64,000 bases of DNA, from contig NC_037271.1 of NCBI RefSeq assembly GCF_000002425.4, positions 11,726,786 to 11,790,785 on the forward strand, in the 5' to 3' direction. The notes beneath the pieces were generated by a model that did not search any database, had not been told where the DNA came from, and worked only from the letters and a program-made list of their open reading frames with translations. Made by a program: the position numbers and the translations under genes. Within the stretch, counting starts at the first letter, position 1, and each line of letters opens with the position of its first letter. Positions 1 through 10,974 of this stretch are shown piece by piece. Origin of the DNA: Physcomitrium patens. Taxonomy: Eukaryota > Streptophyta > Bryopsida > Funariales > Funariaceae.

Positions 1-18
1 GGATTCGTTACTTCGCAT

Positions 19-297
19 ATGTCGGACATACCGAGTAACTTTAAATCACTGCGGGAATTGAAACAGAGTATTGTTGCTGACCCTGTATGTCAAACTATTA
101 ACTTAGCGACCACGGCCGAACCTCGGCTAATTAAGGTCTACGAAGGTATTAAGGAACAAGAGTTGACCTGTTGGACAGACTTTTTCTTACATCATAAATC
201 CGCTTTTGCTTGGACTTATAATGATCTACAAGGTATCCCCGCTGATGTCTGTGAACATCGTATCATATTGGAAGAAAACGCTAAACCGGTACGCTAG
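19..297 (+). pseudogene. A1 pol, segment just before RT
   Basis: A 92-residue open segment directly ahead of the RT domain. It contains the linker that precedes RT in Athila/Tat-type pol (FFLHHKSAFAWTYNDLQGIP, then CEHRIILEEN). The same linker is recognisable in A3 near 21060-21170, which supports it as real pol sequence. The protease itself would lie to the left of the window. It is a fossil part of A1 and has no independent function. Confidence 0.7.
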
Positions 298-330
298 AGG
301 CAACATCGCCTTAATCCTAAATATTCCCTT

Positions 331-2877
331 ATGGTGAAGGAAGAATTGGACAAGCTTCTTGCGGTGGGTTTCATTTACCCGATACCGAATAGTGAGTGGG
401 TTTCTCCAATTGTGATGGTGCCGAAAAAGAACGGAAAAATCCGAATTTGTCAAGATTTCCGAAAACTTAATGCAGCCACCAAGAAAGATTACTTTCCGTT
501 ACCATTCACGGATAGTATATTGGACGCCGTCACCGGTCACGAATGCTATTCGTTTCTCGATGGTTTCTCCGGGTATAATCAAGTTCAAATTGCAAAAGAA
601 GACCAGCTCAAGACAACCTTTACTACGGATTGGGGCACATTTGCTTATCGCGTGATGCCTTTCGGGTTATGTAACGCCCCAGCCACGTTCCAACACGTGA
701 TGACTCAGGCTTTTCAAGATTATCTCCGACTGTTTATGGAGATCTTTTTAGATGACTTTTGTACATTCAGTACCAAACAAGATCATCTTCATTGTTTAGG
801 CAAATGTTTGGCTCAGTGTGCCAAATTTGGAATATCGTTGAATTCGGAGAAGTGCCAATTTGGTGTTCCGTCTGGAAAATTATTGGGCCATATTGTTTCC
901 AGTCGTGGTATTGCTACAGATCCTGACAAAGTGCAGCATATCATGAACTTGCCCAGATCGGAGACAGTCTCCGGTGTTCGAGGGTTCGTTGGTCATGTCA
1001 GTTATTATCGACGATTTATAAGTTCGTTTGCGGTTATTTGTCAACCTTTAACGAACTTACTGAAGAAACCTCCGTCCGATGGTACTAGTCCCCTCTGGAC
1101 CAAGGAGTGTACCGTAGCCTTCGAGGTCTTAAAGTCAAAATTGGTCTCTGCACCAATATTGGTGGCTCCTTGTTGGACAAAGCCATTTCATGTGTATGTT
1201 GATGCATCCAATGCTGCTATTGGCTCGGTGTTAAGCCAGAAGGATGATAAGGGATTCGATCATCCAATATATTATGCCAGTCGACAATTGGTGGCTGCCG
1301 AACGCAACTATACTACTACTGAACGAGAGGCGTTGGGTATGATATACTCGGTTAAAAAATTTCGGCACTATTTGCTTGGGTATCCGTTTGTATTTTATGT
1401 GGATCATGATGCCCTCAAATATCTGATTAATAAGCCTCAATTGAGTGGGCGCATTGCTCGCTGGGTCTTACTCCTCCAGGAGTTCAATTTTACGGTGGTT
1501 GTCAGACCTAGGAAGCAACATGCGAACGCAGATCATTTATCCCGGTTGTCTAATATTCTTGGCAACGAGCCTGTTCCCGATGATCTTCCCGACGCCGCAT
1601 TATTTGTGGTGGATGTGATATCCCCCGAGTATAGCGAAATTATTCAGTTTCTGACCTTCCATACTTTTCCGCCGACTTTCACGGACAAGCTTAAGAAGCG
1701 CCTTATTCTGAAGAGTGCCCCATACACGATGATTCGTGATGCTTTGTATAAACAAGGACGCGATGGTCTTTTACGGCGCTGTATCTTTCCCAGTGAAGTA
1801 CAGTCGATACTTACAGGTTGTCATTTGGATAGTTGTGGTGGTCATTTCGCGGGAGACAGCACTGCCCGCAAGGCTTTAATGGCCGGATATTGGTGGCCCA
1901 CAATGTTTTCTGATGCCCACCAGTTCGTTCGCCGTTGTGATCCTTGTCAACGAATTGGTCGACCTACGGGTACTTCCGCCATGCCGTTAGTCCCAATCTT
2001 GGCCCAGGTTCCGTTTGAAAAATGGGGTATTGATTTTGTTGGTCCCATTGCACCAGCGTCAAAACTTGGTCAAAAGCGGTATATCTTAGTCGCCACCGAT
2101 TATGTCACCAAATGGGCAGAGGCGATTGCTACCCGCACCGATAATGCCAGTACGGTGGCAACTTTTCTGTATGAGAATATTATCACTCGCTTTGGGTGTC
2201 CCAAGGAATTGGTCAGCGATCGAGGCACCCATTTCATCAATGCTACCATCGCCGCCTTGACGACCACATATGAGATCAAGCATCGTAAGACCACTCCCTA
2301 CCATCCTCGTGCCAATGGGCAAACGGAAAAGACCAACGGCATTTTGTGCAAAGTCTTGACTAAGACAATTTCAGGGGCCGGTACTGATTGGGAGACCAAA
2401 CTCTTTGCAGCTTTGTGGGCTTATCGTACCGCCTATAAGGTAACTACCCACTCTACTCCGTTCCAATTAGTTTACGGTCAAGAGGCAATTTTACCTATCG
2501 AATTGGAGGTTCCCAGTTTACGAATTGCCTTAGACGAACGCCTCAGTGACACTGAGTCATTACACTCTCGGTTGATGAAATTGGAGGAATTGGATGAAAT
2601 ACGGGCTGTCGCTCTATTCCACATGGAAGCCACTCAAAAACGGAGGAAGAGTTACTATGATAGTAAACTGCGGCCGAAGTGTTTTATGCCCAATGATTTG
2701 GTATTGCTGTATGACAGCCGATTCAACCATTTTCCGGGAAAATTTCAAGTTCGCTGGCATGGGCCATATCGCGTAATTGAAGGATTTTCCAATGGGTCTG
2801 TTCAATTGGAGGATTTCACGGGCCATCGTTTCAGTACCCGCATTAATGGAAATCGTTTACGGTTATATAATACCTAA
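331..2877 (+). CDS. A1 pol: RT, RNase H and integrase
   Basis: An 848-residue open frame holding the replication enzymes of element A1. RT covers about residues 1-240, with catalytic Asp77 (in FLDG) and Asp141-Asp142 (FLDD). RNase H covers about 280-405, with Asp291, Glu332 and Asp358 as likely acidic residues. The integrase zinc-binding region has His498, His505, Cys536 and Cys539. The integrase core has Asp568, Asp630 and Glu666; the last two are separated by 35 residues, as expected for a DD35E enzyme. The C-terminal part (about 760-848) resembles the usual integrase tail. Such enzymes copy element RNA into DNA and insert it. This is the longest ORF in the window. A2, A3 and A4 carry decayed copies of the same region. 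Confidence 0.9.
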   Translation: MVKEELDKLLAVGFIYPIPNSEWVSPIVMVPKKNGKIRICQDFRKLNAATKKDYFPLPFTDSILDAVTGHECYSFLDGFSGYNQVQIAKEDQLKTTFTTDWGTFAYRVMPFGLCNAPATFQHVMTQAFQDYLRLFMEIFLDDFCTFSTKQDHLHCLGKCLAQCAKFGISLNSEKCQFGVPSGKLLGHIVSSRGIATDPDKVQHIMNLPRSETVSGVRGFVGHVSYYRRFISSFAVICQPLTNLLKKPPSDGTSPLWTKECTVAFEVLKSKLVSAPILVAPCWTKPFHVYVDASNAAIGSVLSQKDDKGFDHPIYYASRQLVAAERNYTTTEREALGMIYSVKKFRHYLLGYPFVFYVDHDALKYLINKPQLSGRIARWVLLLQEFNFTVVVRPRKQHANADHLSRLSNILGNEPVPDDLPDAALFVVDVISPEYSEIIQFLTFHTFPPTFTDKLKKRLILKSAPYTMIRDALYKQGRDGLLRRCIFPSEVQSILTGCHLDSCGGHFAGDSTARKALMAGYWWPTMFSDAHQFVRRCDPCQRIGRPTGTSAMPLVPILAQVPFEKWGIDFVGPIAPASKLGQKRYILVATDYVTKWAEAIATRTDNASTVATFLYENIITRFGCPKELVSDRGTHFINATIAALTTTYEIKHRKTTPYHPRANGQTEKTNGILCKVLTKTISGAGTDWETKLFAALWAYRTAYKVTTHSTPFQLVYGQEAILPIELEVPSLRIALDERLSDTESLHSRLMKLEELDEIRAVALFHMEATQKRRKSYYDSKLRPKCFMPNDLVLLYDSRFNHFPGKFQVRWHGPYRVIEGFSNGSVQLEDFTGHRFSTRINGNRLRLYNT

Positions 2878-3198
2878 AACCCGGGACGGGTTTTATTTCA
2901 TTTGAGGGGAGGAGACTTCGAATGGACTCAGGAGGGACCTAATTATGGTATAAGACGTAGAGGCGGCTGCAAGGATATGTAGTAATCACTATTGTGTCAG
3001 ATGCGAAGGAAGTGAGAAATGGACAGTATGGGTACCATGTTGTCGCTCTCATCACTAGGTAATAGAATAGGAGTGGGGCTCCTACTAAGGGTTATTCTGT
3101 GGTGTTATATTATGTTGTTGCTTATTTGTGTCTCATTTTAGTGTTTCGGGCAGACTGGAGAGTGGCATTGATGGTTAGGACCTGTAAGCGTTTGAGTC
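2878..3198 (+). other. A1 spacer between pol and ORF3
   Basis: About 320 bp without an ORF. It starts with an AAACCCGGGACGGG-like stretch followed by a G-rich GGGGAGGAGA stretch. The same spacer is found in A2 (about 8860-9195) and reversed in A4 (about 62470-62770), so it belongs to the family. It could hold a splice acceptor or an internal promoter for ORF3, but no such signal can be assigned by eye. Confidence 0.55.
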
Positions 3199-4710
3199 AT
3201 GGCGATTGAAAGTACCAAGAGAGCTGTAGACAGAGATGAAAGTGGCCGGAATGTGAGAGCTAAACGCACAGCAAAACCACCGGCTGTGATAATCGTTACC
3301 AATATGGAGCCGATGAAGTTAGAAATCTATTGGACGCAGAGAAAAATAAGGGATTTTCGGACTGCGAAGCTATTCCAGTTTTTGCACCATTCAGAGCGTT
3401 TACCATCAATCAATGTGTCATTAGTGGAGGAATACATTGAGAATTACGACCCCGAGGATGGATCGAGTGTCGTTCAAGGGCGAATTATTGGGATTGATGA
3501 AACAATCCTGGAAAAGGTGTTGTTTCTTCCCATTGGAGAGATGGCAGTTGGGACTGATGAGTCAGGCGATTTCAGCCCAGGTAGATATTTCAAGGGAGGA
3601 ATGTCATCCTTTGAAAGGAGCCAAGGATGGCGTACTCAGGAGGCGATTACACCAGAATATGTGGAATGGTTGCGGTTCGTGCTGAGGCGGTTAGGATTGT
3701 ACCGACACCCCACATATGTGTCAAAACGATTATTGTATGCAGCAGTAGGGGCGTTTGAGGAGATGGTGTTCAACTGGGCGGCTTACGTAGCTACTCGTAT
3801 TCATGCGGAGATAGGAGCCAAGTTCAAATTGGGGAAGTTCACATCCTTGCTTTGTTCAAATTATGTGTATGTTGTCATCGCGCACACATTGCGTCAACCA
3901 CCGTCAGAAGAGGAAAACCCTATACCAGTGTCAGCACCTTTGCAGAGAGAACGAAATTTGTTGGCACAGAATCACAATGTAGCGGATGTAATACACGAAA
4001 TTGGAGAATCAAGTCGTACAGTGGTTCAAGGGGTAGCTCCGGTTATCGAAGCGAGACGGATTCCAAGTGGTCTTGCGGTGGAAGAGGAGAATCAAGTCCC
4101 ATTATTGATAGATATCAACCAGTTGGCGTTTCCAGAGGGTCGATTCCCTGAAGGAGTATCTCTTAAAAATGCCGTATTGAAGCACATTTCGCAAATACAT
4201 TGTATGGTACGAGCATTGGATGTCGAAGACAGAAGTAAACGGGATTGGGAGGACAGTAAAAAAAGGATATCGGATCAAAATCAAAAAATCAGGGAGCAAG
4301 AACTGAGGATTCAAGAAATTGAAGAAGTCAAGTTGGTCCTGGAGCGGAAATTGGTTCTCCAATATGAGGCTTGGACAAAGGAAAAAGAACAGATTTCACG
4401 GATTGTAGAAGGACAACGGGACGAATTGATTCAGAATAGGAAGTCATGGGATTTGGAACGGGAGAAGTTCAAATGCCAGTTGCAAGCGGAAGTGGACAAG
4501 ACAGAGTTATTGGCGACAGAGAAAGCGTTATTGTGTGACCAATTGAGATGTGAAACGGGGAAAATGAGGTCTGAAATTGAAGTTTTACAAAATGAGGTGT
4601 CAAAACTGACGGAAGAGTTAACTGTGAGGAGCCAATCTCAAGTGTCGATTAAAGATGTCCCAGAAGGGATGAGTCCGCAGCAACATCAGTTGGAACTTCG
4701 CGATGCCTAG
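3199..4710 (+). CDS. A1 ORF3: extra coiled-coil protein of family A
   Basis: A 503-residue ORF downstream of pol on the same strand. Residues 7-26 are rich in Lys/Arg and could act as a nuclear or RNA-binding tail (inference). Residues about 44-220 look like a compact folded domain with the block VVQGRIIGIDETILEKVLFLP at 92-111, followed by FKGGMSSFERSQGW. That pattern is faintly like the 'putative plant transposon protein' domain carried by some plant Ty3/gypsy extra ORFs (a memory-based guess). Residues about 340-490 are heptad-rich with many Glu, Lys and Leu, a strong coiled-coil signature; similar coding pattern continues to about 4890. No signal peptide or clear membrane segment is seen, so a classical envelope protein is unlikely. 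A homologous region lies at the same place in A2 and A4. The start is the first ATG of the block shared with A2. Confidence 0.7.
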   Translation: MAIESTKRAVDRDESGRNVRAKRTAKPPAVIIVTNMEPMKLEIYWTQRKIRDFRTAKLFQFLHHSERLPSINVSLVEEYIENYDPEDGSSVVQGRIIGIDETILEKVLFLPIGEMAVGTDESGDFSPGRYFKGGMSSFERSQGWRTQEAITPEYVEWLRFVLRRLGLYRHPTYVSKRLLYAAVGAFEEMVFNWAAYVATRIHAEIGAKFKLGKFTSLLCSNYVYVVIAHTLRQPPSEEENPIPVSAPLQRERNLLAQNHNVADVIHEIGESSRTVVQGVAPVIEARRIPSGLAVEEENQVPLLIDINQLAFPEGRFPEGVSLKNAVLKHISQIHCMVRALDVEDRSKRDWEDSKKRISDQNQKIREQELRIQEIEEVKLVLERKLVLQYEAWTKEKEQISRIVEGQRDELIQNRKSWDLEREKFKCQLQAEVDKTELLATEKALLCDQLRCETGKMRSEIEVLQNEVSKLTEELTVRSQSQVSIKDVPEGMSPQQHQLELRDA

Positions 4711-4970
4711 ATCCTGAAACTGGAAGCTCAGATCCGTGAATTGGGAGAATACAATGAAGATCTTTCAGCCCAGTTGAGAAAGGAGTCGCTTGAAATATTG
4801 GAAGAGGATGAAGACGTACCACTAGAGCCAGAATCGGTGGAACCAATAATGGATAATGTAGTAATTGATCAATTGGATATATCAAATAAATAGAAATTTT
4901 GGAGAAGTTTTTTTTTTTTTTTTTTTTTTTAGTTATGTATCGGTTCTATGTTTGCGAGGACGCTGCACAG

Positions 4971-4985
4971 ATGGGAGTGGGGCTA
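4971..4985 (+). promoter_or_regulatory. A1 polypurine tract
   Basis: A G-rich purine stretch (ATGGGAGTGGGG) lies directly before the TGTAGAATA start of the LTR. This is where plus-strand DNA synthesis is primed in LTR elements. The corresponding sequence is found before the LTR in A2 (about 10960-10974), A3 (about 23953-23967) and A4 (reverse, from 46694). Confidence 0.65.
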
Positions 4986-5694
4986 TGTAGAATAAGTAGT
5001 TATTTGTTGAATTGTAGATACTTAGTTCATAGTGTAAACAGGGATAGATGACTGTTGAAAAGGTAGTTCAGTAGGTAAAATGGATGAATAGTTAGGAAAA
5101 GTAGTTTTCATTAGAGATGTAGCAGTTGGTATCTCGTGGTAGCATAAGGAGGATGGGAGAGAGGAAGTAGGGGCCATTACTGTGATAGTGTGAGCCGGGG
5201 TAAGCTTGGTGCTACCTCTTTTCTTTTGTTGTTATGTTCTTTGAAATAAGAGTATTGAGAGTTTCTGAATATTGTGAAGTGAATCATGGAATGAAAGTGT
5301 GAATGGAATTATATGTTATTGAATGAGAAGAAGAGAGATTGAATGCTGAAATCTGAATGTAGTTCAGCAGAGAGAATGAGTCTGTGTTTGTGTGAAACAC
5401 TGTAATGTGAAGGCAGTTAATGGTGAAGAACTCCAGAATTTGGATTATAGTATGATTATGTCCTGTCATTTAGGATAGTGCGGGATTACATGTTGTTGTT
5501 ATCAGTGATGGTGGAGTATTATTAGGAAGTGGAAAGCATTGTAGTGTTTCCTGGATGTTTTAAGTAGTGCGGAATACAGTTAATTGTGTGACCCTAACGT
5601 GTAAGCTCATGCGGTATTCTTTCCCTGTGTTCGAATTCTCCTATACAGGTTTACTCTGATTAGATAAGTTAGAGTAAGTAAAACGACAATCACA
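4986..5694 (+). repeat. A1 3' LTR
   Basis: A 709 bp LTR starting TGTAGAATAAG and ending ATCACA. Its end was placed by comparison with A2 (ending ATTACA) and by the point where C2 gag sequence resumes. It contains one copy of the GCC..GTGAGCCGGGGTAAGCTTGGTG block that is expanded into a tandem array in A3. The partner LTR is outside the window. Confidence 0.75.
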
Positions 5695-6659
5695 CCTACC
5701 CTCCTTGAAATATACAATATCATCCTTGATTGCAACCTTATAGCTATCACAATCACGATGCTTGTGGTTTCGATTGTCACACCACATACATCTCTCCACA
5801 AATCCTTTTGACCTTTCAACTATCCTTGATGAGCTTACTATTTGGGATTTCTTCAATTCAGTCATTTCCACCTTCAAATCATGTATGCCCTTGATTAATT
5901 CTTTAAGAGTATCATTCTTCATAATCTTTATTTTTTTTTGAGGTGGCTCTAGATTTTGAAATGCAGGCACTGGTTCCAACCTTGATATTACACCATGAAC
6001 CTTAATCTTTTGTTGTTTAGCCAAAAGTCCCACTGTCTCTTTTACTAGCTTTCAATTATTTGTAAAACCACTCTCAAATGTCTTATCTGCTAGGTGAAAG
6101 AGTAACTTATCTTCCAAGTGTTCATCAGCTGATTACAAGAATAATCCAATTTTCCTTGTTTCCAATAGCTGCCTCTCTTGCTGTGGCAATTGACCAAACT
6201 TTGTTTCAAACTCCCTGATTAATTCATTTGGAGCCATTTGATTCCTAGGTCATTGCTCAATCCACTCCAAAAAAGTCACCTTGGTCATTCTTTCTGAATC
6301 CTCCTCAAAAAATTCATCTTTCAACAGTTCTTCAAATTTCTTCCATGACATAACCTTTGCATGCAACTCTTGCACTCTCTTCCTTATTTTTGATATCACT
6401 GCCAAATCAAAGGTAGTAATCATCTTCATTTTTGGAACTTGATGCACCTCCGTTTTACATGTATAAATCCTTAAGAACTTGGTGATATTCGTTCCATCAA
6501 ATCTCCCAATCTTGTCCACTACAACTTGTAAGCCTTAGTGGTGCTCCTATCTTCTCCATGCACCTGTTGCCTTTCCTATATAAATTGAGCAAATATCCTG
6601 AATAAATCATAGGCACCTACACCTCTTGGTAATCCAAACCCTGGATTTTTATCCCCCAT
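5695..6659 (-). pseudogene. C2 gag region
   Basis: Minus-strand coding remnant matching C1 gag. It has the N-terminal MG-N-PGFGL block near 6650, the capsid-like stretch near 6250-6520 (FLRIYTCKTEVHQVPKMKM), and the CCHC knuckle CMWCDNRNHKHRDC near 5780, with spacing C-x2-C-x4-H-x4-C. Gag would form the particle and bind element RNA. It is a fossil with several breaks. Confidence 0.75.
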
Positions 6660-6714
6660 TTTAACTTATTGAGGAAATTAGTGCCTTAAGGCTCTCTCAG
6701 TGGAAGCACCAAGA

Positions 6715-7966
6715 TGTTCAAGTAGAGAGGTTTTGCCTCAAGAAAGCGTTGGGCTTCTGGCTGTCACTAATTACTCAATCAAGCTTAAAATAAGGAAACC
6801 CTAATTTTATATATATAAGTTCTCCTTTTGGGACAATTACACCAAATACTTAAGTCTTAAATAACCAACAACATCCAAAATATGGTAGAAGTACTCTAAA
6901 ACCTTGTATATCCTTGTGTGGAAATTCTCCCGAACCTCAACACCTCATAACTCTTGATCCAACTGTCCAAATAAGATCAAAATTTACATGAAGTACTGAT
7001 ATGTTGTTGTTAATTTCTACAACAAATTTCAACCGCAAATTCTTTGCGGATCTTGAGATATCTTCAAAACCCTAACAGTCGCTTCAAACCCTAATCTTTA
7101 TATACCCGCGTGCAATTTTCTTCATATCTCACAAATCATAAGTCCAAATGCCACGAAACTTGTATAGATAGCTTTTTAACACAAATTTTTACATTCTCCC
7201 AAAGTTTGAGCCAAAATTTCGTTCGAAAACTCACTTATGGCTCCTAACACTACTTTGAACAAAACCGCTCACTTACTGCCTTTGATTTGAATGCGCTGTC
7301 TTTAACTTCCTATAACTCCTTCACATAAACTCCAAATGCAAAATTTCCTTCGCAAAAGATGTATGTCTTAAAGTTGCCCTTCCAGCCGCACCTTCCGATC
7401 TCCAAAAGCTTCCGTAAGACTCCTCTTAAACTCAAAAGAGTAACAGTAGGTCTCAAATTGACACCTTAACTTCAAACGGCTATAACTTATTCACCCTAAC
7501 TCCAAACCCTATAAAATTTGCACAAAAATTGTAGCCAAAACCCTAAACTTTACAATCCTTGCCTCTGATTTCCTAAAGGCCTCTTTGAAGTCGCCGAAAC
7601 CCTTCTCAAGGTCGCGGGCAGCCTCCTAAAAGCTCATTGGGCATGGATTTCGACTAATGGGGATGAAGATCCTTATTTCTACCTTCATCCAACCATGCCT
7701 TGGTTTCATCCCTCCCAATTAACCTCCTATTAGTTTAAATCTTCATCTTTAGGCCGCTATCTCCTCTCAAGGCTTCATACTTAACATTAAGGTTCTATAA
7801 CTTTTATATACTATAATCAAACTAAGTAAGGAAAACAAAATAAAGTTTTTTTTTTAACAACTCTTTTTAATTTAATCTATTATCCACTCTAACATACATT
7901 CAGATTTATTAACATTTAATGTGTTTTAACTAATTTTTACATACTATAAGCATTTACACTACGACA
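6715..7966 (-). repeat. C2 5' LTR, reverse strand
   Basis: About 1252 bp matching the reverse complement of the C1 LTR along its length. Its outer end is ACGACA (start TGTCGT on the minus strand) and its inner end TGTTCA. It holds the conserved block around 7619-7650 (reverse of CCATGCCCAATGAGC). The bases just outside the minus-strand start read ACGG, close to the ACGT target seen for other C-clade insertions. Confidence 0.78.
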
Positions 7967-8858
7967 CCGTTAGTTCCAATTTTGGCACAAGTACCGTTCA
8001 AAAAATAGGGTATTGATTTTGTTGGTCCCATCGCATCAACGTCAAAACTTGGCCAAAAGTGATATATTTTAGTCTCCACGGACTATGTAACAAAATGGGT
8101 AGAAGCTATTGCTACCCGCCATGATAATGCCAGTACGGTAGCTATTTTTCTATATGAGAATATTATAATTCGATTTGGATGTTTGAAGGAATTGGTTAGT
8201 GATCGTCGCATCTATTTCCTCAATGCTACTATAGCTGCCTTAATAAACACATATGAGATTAAGCATCAGAAAACCACTCTATATCATCCTCGTGCTAATG
8301 GGTAAACGGAAAAGAACAATGGAATTTTGTACAAGGTCTTGACTAAGACAATTTCGGAGGCGTATACCGATTGGGAGACCAAACTCTTTGCAGCTTTGTG
8401 GGCATATCGCATCGTATTTAAAGTAACTACCAATTCTACTCCGTTTCAACTAGTTTACGATCAAGAAGTAATTTTATCCATCAAATTGGAGGTTCAAAGT
8501 TTACGGATTGCTTTAGATGAACGAGTCAATGACAAAGACTCATTACATTCTCGTTTGACAAAATTAGAAGAATTGGATGAAATATAGGCTACAGCTCTTT
8601 TCAACATAGAAGTGATTCAAAAGAGGAAGAATTACTATGATAGTAAACTGCATCCGAAGATTTTTATGCCGAATGATTTGATATTACTGTATAATAGTGG
8701 ATTTAATCATTTTTCAAAAAAAATTCAAGTTTGCCAGCATAGGCCGTATCGTGTGGTTGAAGGTTTTTTCAATGAGTCTATTCAATTGGAAGATTTCATG
8801 AGCCATCGCTTCAGTACCCACATTAACGAGAACCGATTATGGTTATACAATACATAAA
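7967..8858 (+). pseudogene. A2 integrase remnant
   Basis: A decayed copy of A1 pol from the integrase core to the pol end. Recognisable pieces include the block around DFVGP near 8016, AFKVTTNSTPFQLVYDQE near 8415-8465, and the C-terminal stretch ending RLWLYNT near 8857, equal to the end of A1 pol. Several breaks. It serves as a family marker only. Confidence 0.78.
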
Positions 8859-9195
8859 ATCTAAGACGGATTTTTTTTTTTTTTTTTTTTTTTTGAGGGG
8901 TGACTTTGAATGGACACAGGTTAGACTAAGTATGGTATAAGTGCATTAGGATGTAGAGGCGGCTGAAAAGATAGTTAATAATTATTAATGTGTCAGATGG
9001 GACAAAGGTGACAAACGGACAGTATGGATAACATGTTGTCATGATCATAGGTAGTAAGAGAATAGGAGTGGAGAACCAGTTAGAGGTCATTCTGTGTTGT
9101 CATTCTTGGTTGTTTTTTTTGAGATTGCTATTTCTTGAATTTCTTACCTTTTTGAGTGTAATAGTTCTAGTTAACAATTTGAGAGAGGGAGCGTC

Positions 9196-10880
9196 ATGGC
9201 AATTGAAAGTATAAAGTGAACTACAGATAAAGAGGACAGTGGCCAAAATAAAAATGCTAGACGTGCATTAAAATCACCTTTTCTGATAATCATTACTAAT
9301 ATGGCACTAATGAAGTTAGATACCTGCTGGACATCGAAAAAAATAAAAGACTTTCAGAATGCACAGTTGTTCCAATTTTTGCACCTGTCAGATCGCTTAC
9401 CATCAATTAATGTGTCATTAATGGAGGAATATATCACGAACTTTAACCCAGAGGATGGATTGAGTGTTGTACAAGGATGAATTATAGAGATTGATGAAAC
9501 AATCTTGGAAAAGGTGTTGTATCTTCCCATTGGAGAGCTAGCGGTAGGAGCTGATGACTCAAGTGACTTCAGTCCAAGAAGATATTTCAAGGGAGGTATG
9601 TCGGCCTTTGAGAGGAGTCAAGGTTGGCGGACTATTGAGGCAATTTCACTAGAACTCGTGGAATGGTTCCGTTTTGTGGTGAGGTAGTTAGAATTATATC
9701 GACACCCCACATATATGTCCAAAAGGTTATTGTATGCAGTGGTAGGAGCGCTAGAAGGGATGGTGTTCAATTGGGCAGCATACGTAGCCACTCATATTCA
9801 TGCAGAGATAGGAGCCAAGTGGAAATTAGAGAAATTCACTTATTTGCTTTGTTCCAATTATGTGTATGCTATGATCGTGCACACATTGCATCAAACACCA
9901 CTAGTAGAAGAAAGTCTTGTACTAGTGCTAGTGCCTCTGTAGAGAGAATGAAATTCATTGGCACAAACTGTCAATACAGCGGATATAATATACGAAATTG
10001 GAGAGTCAAGTCGTACAGTGGTACAAGGGGTCATTCCAGTTATTGAAACAGAATGGGTTCCAATTTGTTTAGCAGTGGAGGAGGAAAATGAAACCCCAAT
10101 TTCGATGAATATTAATCAGTTAGCATTTCTACAGGGTCAATTGCACGAAGGAATACATCTTAAGAATGCTTTATTGAAGTACATTTCACAAATACATTGT
10201 ATGGTACAAGGATTGGATGTAGAGGGTGATAGCAAATGAGATTTAGAAGATAGTAAGAATATGATATCAGAGCAAAACCAAAGAATTAAAGAGCAAGAAT
10301 GGACGATAAAAGAAATTAGAGAATCCAAGTTGGTATTGGAGCAAAAATGGATTCACCAATATGAGTCTTAGACGAAAGAAAAAGAACACATCTTATGGAT
10401 TGTGAAAGGACAACTGGACGAATTGATCCAGAATCCCAAGACATGGAATTTGGAATGGGAGAAACCCAAATGCTAGTTGCAAGCAGAAGAGACAAGGTAG
10501 AGTTATTGACAAAAGAGAAAGAAACATTGAGTAACTAATCCTTATGTAAAACAGAGAAGTTGAGGTTTGAAATTGAAGTTTTACAAGCTGAGGTGGCAAA
10601 CTTGACGGAAGAGTTAACAGTGAGAAGTCAATCACAAGTATCAATTGAAGATGTTCCTGAATGAATGAGTTAGCAACAGCATCAATTGAAACTTCGAGAT
10701 GCCTAGATCTTGAAACTGGAGGCTCAAGTCCATGAATTAGATGAGTATAATGAAGATCTATCAAACCAGTTGAGAAAGGAGCCTATGGACTGATTGGAGG
10801 AGGAAGAAAATTTGAATTTAGAACCAAAATCGGTAGAATCTACATTTGATAATACAGCAAATGATTAATTGGGTGGGCTA
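9196..10880 (+). pseudogene. A2 ORF3 remnant
   Basis: A decayed copy of A1 ORF3 at the same distance after pol. Conserved blocks include KVLYLPIGELAVGADDSSDF near 9510-9570, YFKGGMSAFERSQGW near 9590-9630, the VFNWAAYVATHIHAEIGAK stretch near 9760-9820 and coiled-coil sequence from about 10150 to 10830. The N-terminal MAIES start near 9196 is kept. Its presence shows that ORF3 belongs to the family and was not a chance capture in A1. Broken, with many breaks. Confidence 0.75.
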
Positions 10881-10974
10881 GAGGAACTAGTAATTTTATA
10901 GAATTTTGTTAAGTAGTTTTTAGATAGGTATCTATTGTATATTTGCGAGGATGCTGCATAGTAGGAGTGGGCTA

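Larger units (their letters stand above)
1..5694 (+). mobile_element. A1: Athila/Tat-like Ty3/gypsy element, 3' part
   Basis: This is the best preserved family A copy, cut by the left window edge. The visible parts are, in order, the end of the protease-RT linker, RT, RNase H, integrase, a ~320 bp spacer, an extra ORF (ORF3), a poly-T tract near 4909, a polypurine tract and the 3' LTR. Motifs such as MPFGLCNAPATFQ and the FLDDF active-site box, plus the RT-RH-IN order, place it in Ty3/gypsy near Athila/Tat (family knowledge). It sits inside C2, whose gag sequence resumes at 5695. The visible coding part looks nearly whole, with very few breaks. The 5' LTR and gag lie outside the window, so its age cannot be read from an LTR pair. 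Confidence 0.88.
5695..7966 (-). mobile_element. C2: family C element, 5' part, reverse strand
   Basis: This is the 5' end of a family C element read on the minus strand: a 5' LTR (7966 down to 6715), a primer-site region and gag down to 5695, where A1 interrupts it. The rest should lie left of A1, outside the window. The gag matches C1 over long stretches, including the CMWCDN zinc-knuckle segment. It lies inside A2, whose integrase sequence resumes at 7967. It is broken, with several breaks in the visible part, and is clearly older than C1. Confidence 0.82.

Noticed and set aside
2086-2322. Minus-strand ORFs across the A1 integrase
   Set aside because: They are antisense to the long, motif-bearing pol frame and carry no recognisable domain.
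3199-4710. Host gene captured between two elements
   Set aside because: Homologous sequence is found at the same position in A2 and A4, between pol and the polypurine tract, so it belongs to the element family.
3199-4710. Envelope gene of an endogenous retrovirus-like element
   Set aside because: No signal peptide, furin-like site or convincing membrane segment is visible; the C-terminal half is a soluble coiled coil.
4909-4932. Poly-T tract as an RNA polymerase III terminator or a small RNA gene end
   Set aside because: No A/B box or folded RNA is seen upstream, and the tract follows the ORF3 region; a poly-T tract in A2 lies elsewhere, after pol.
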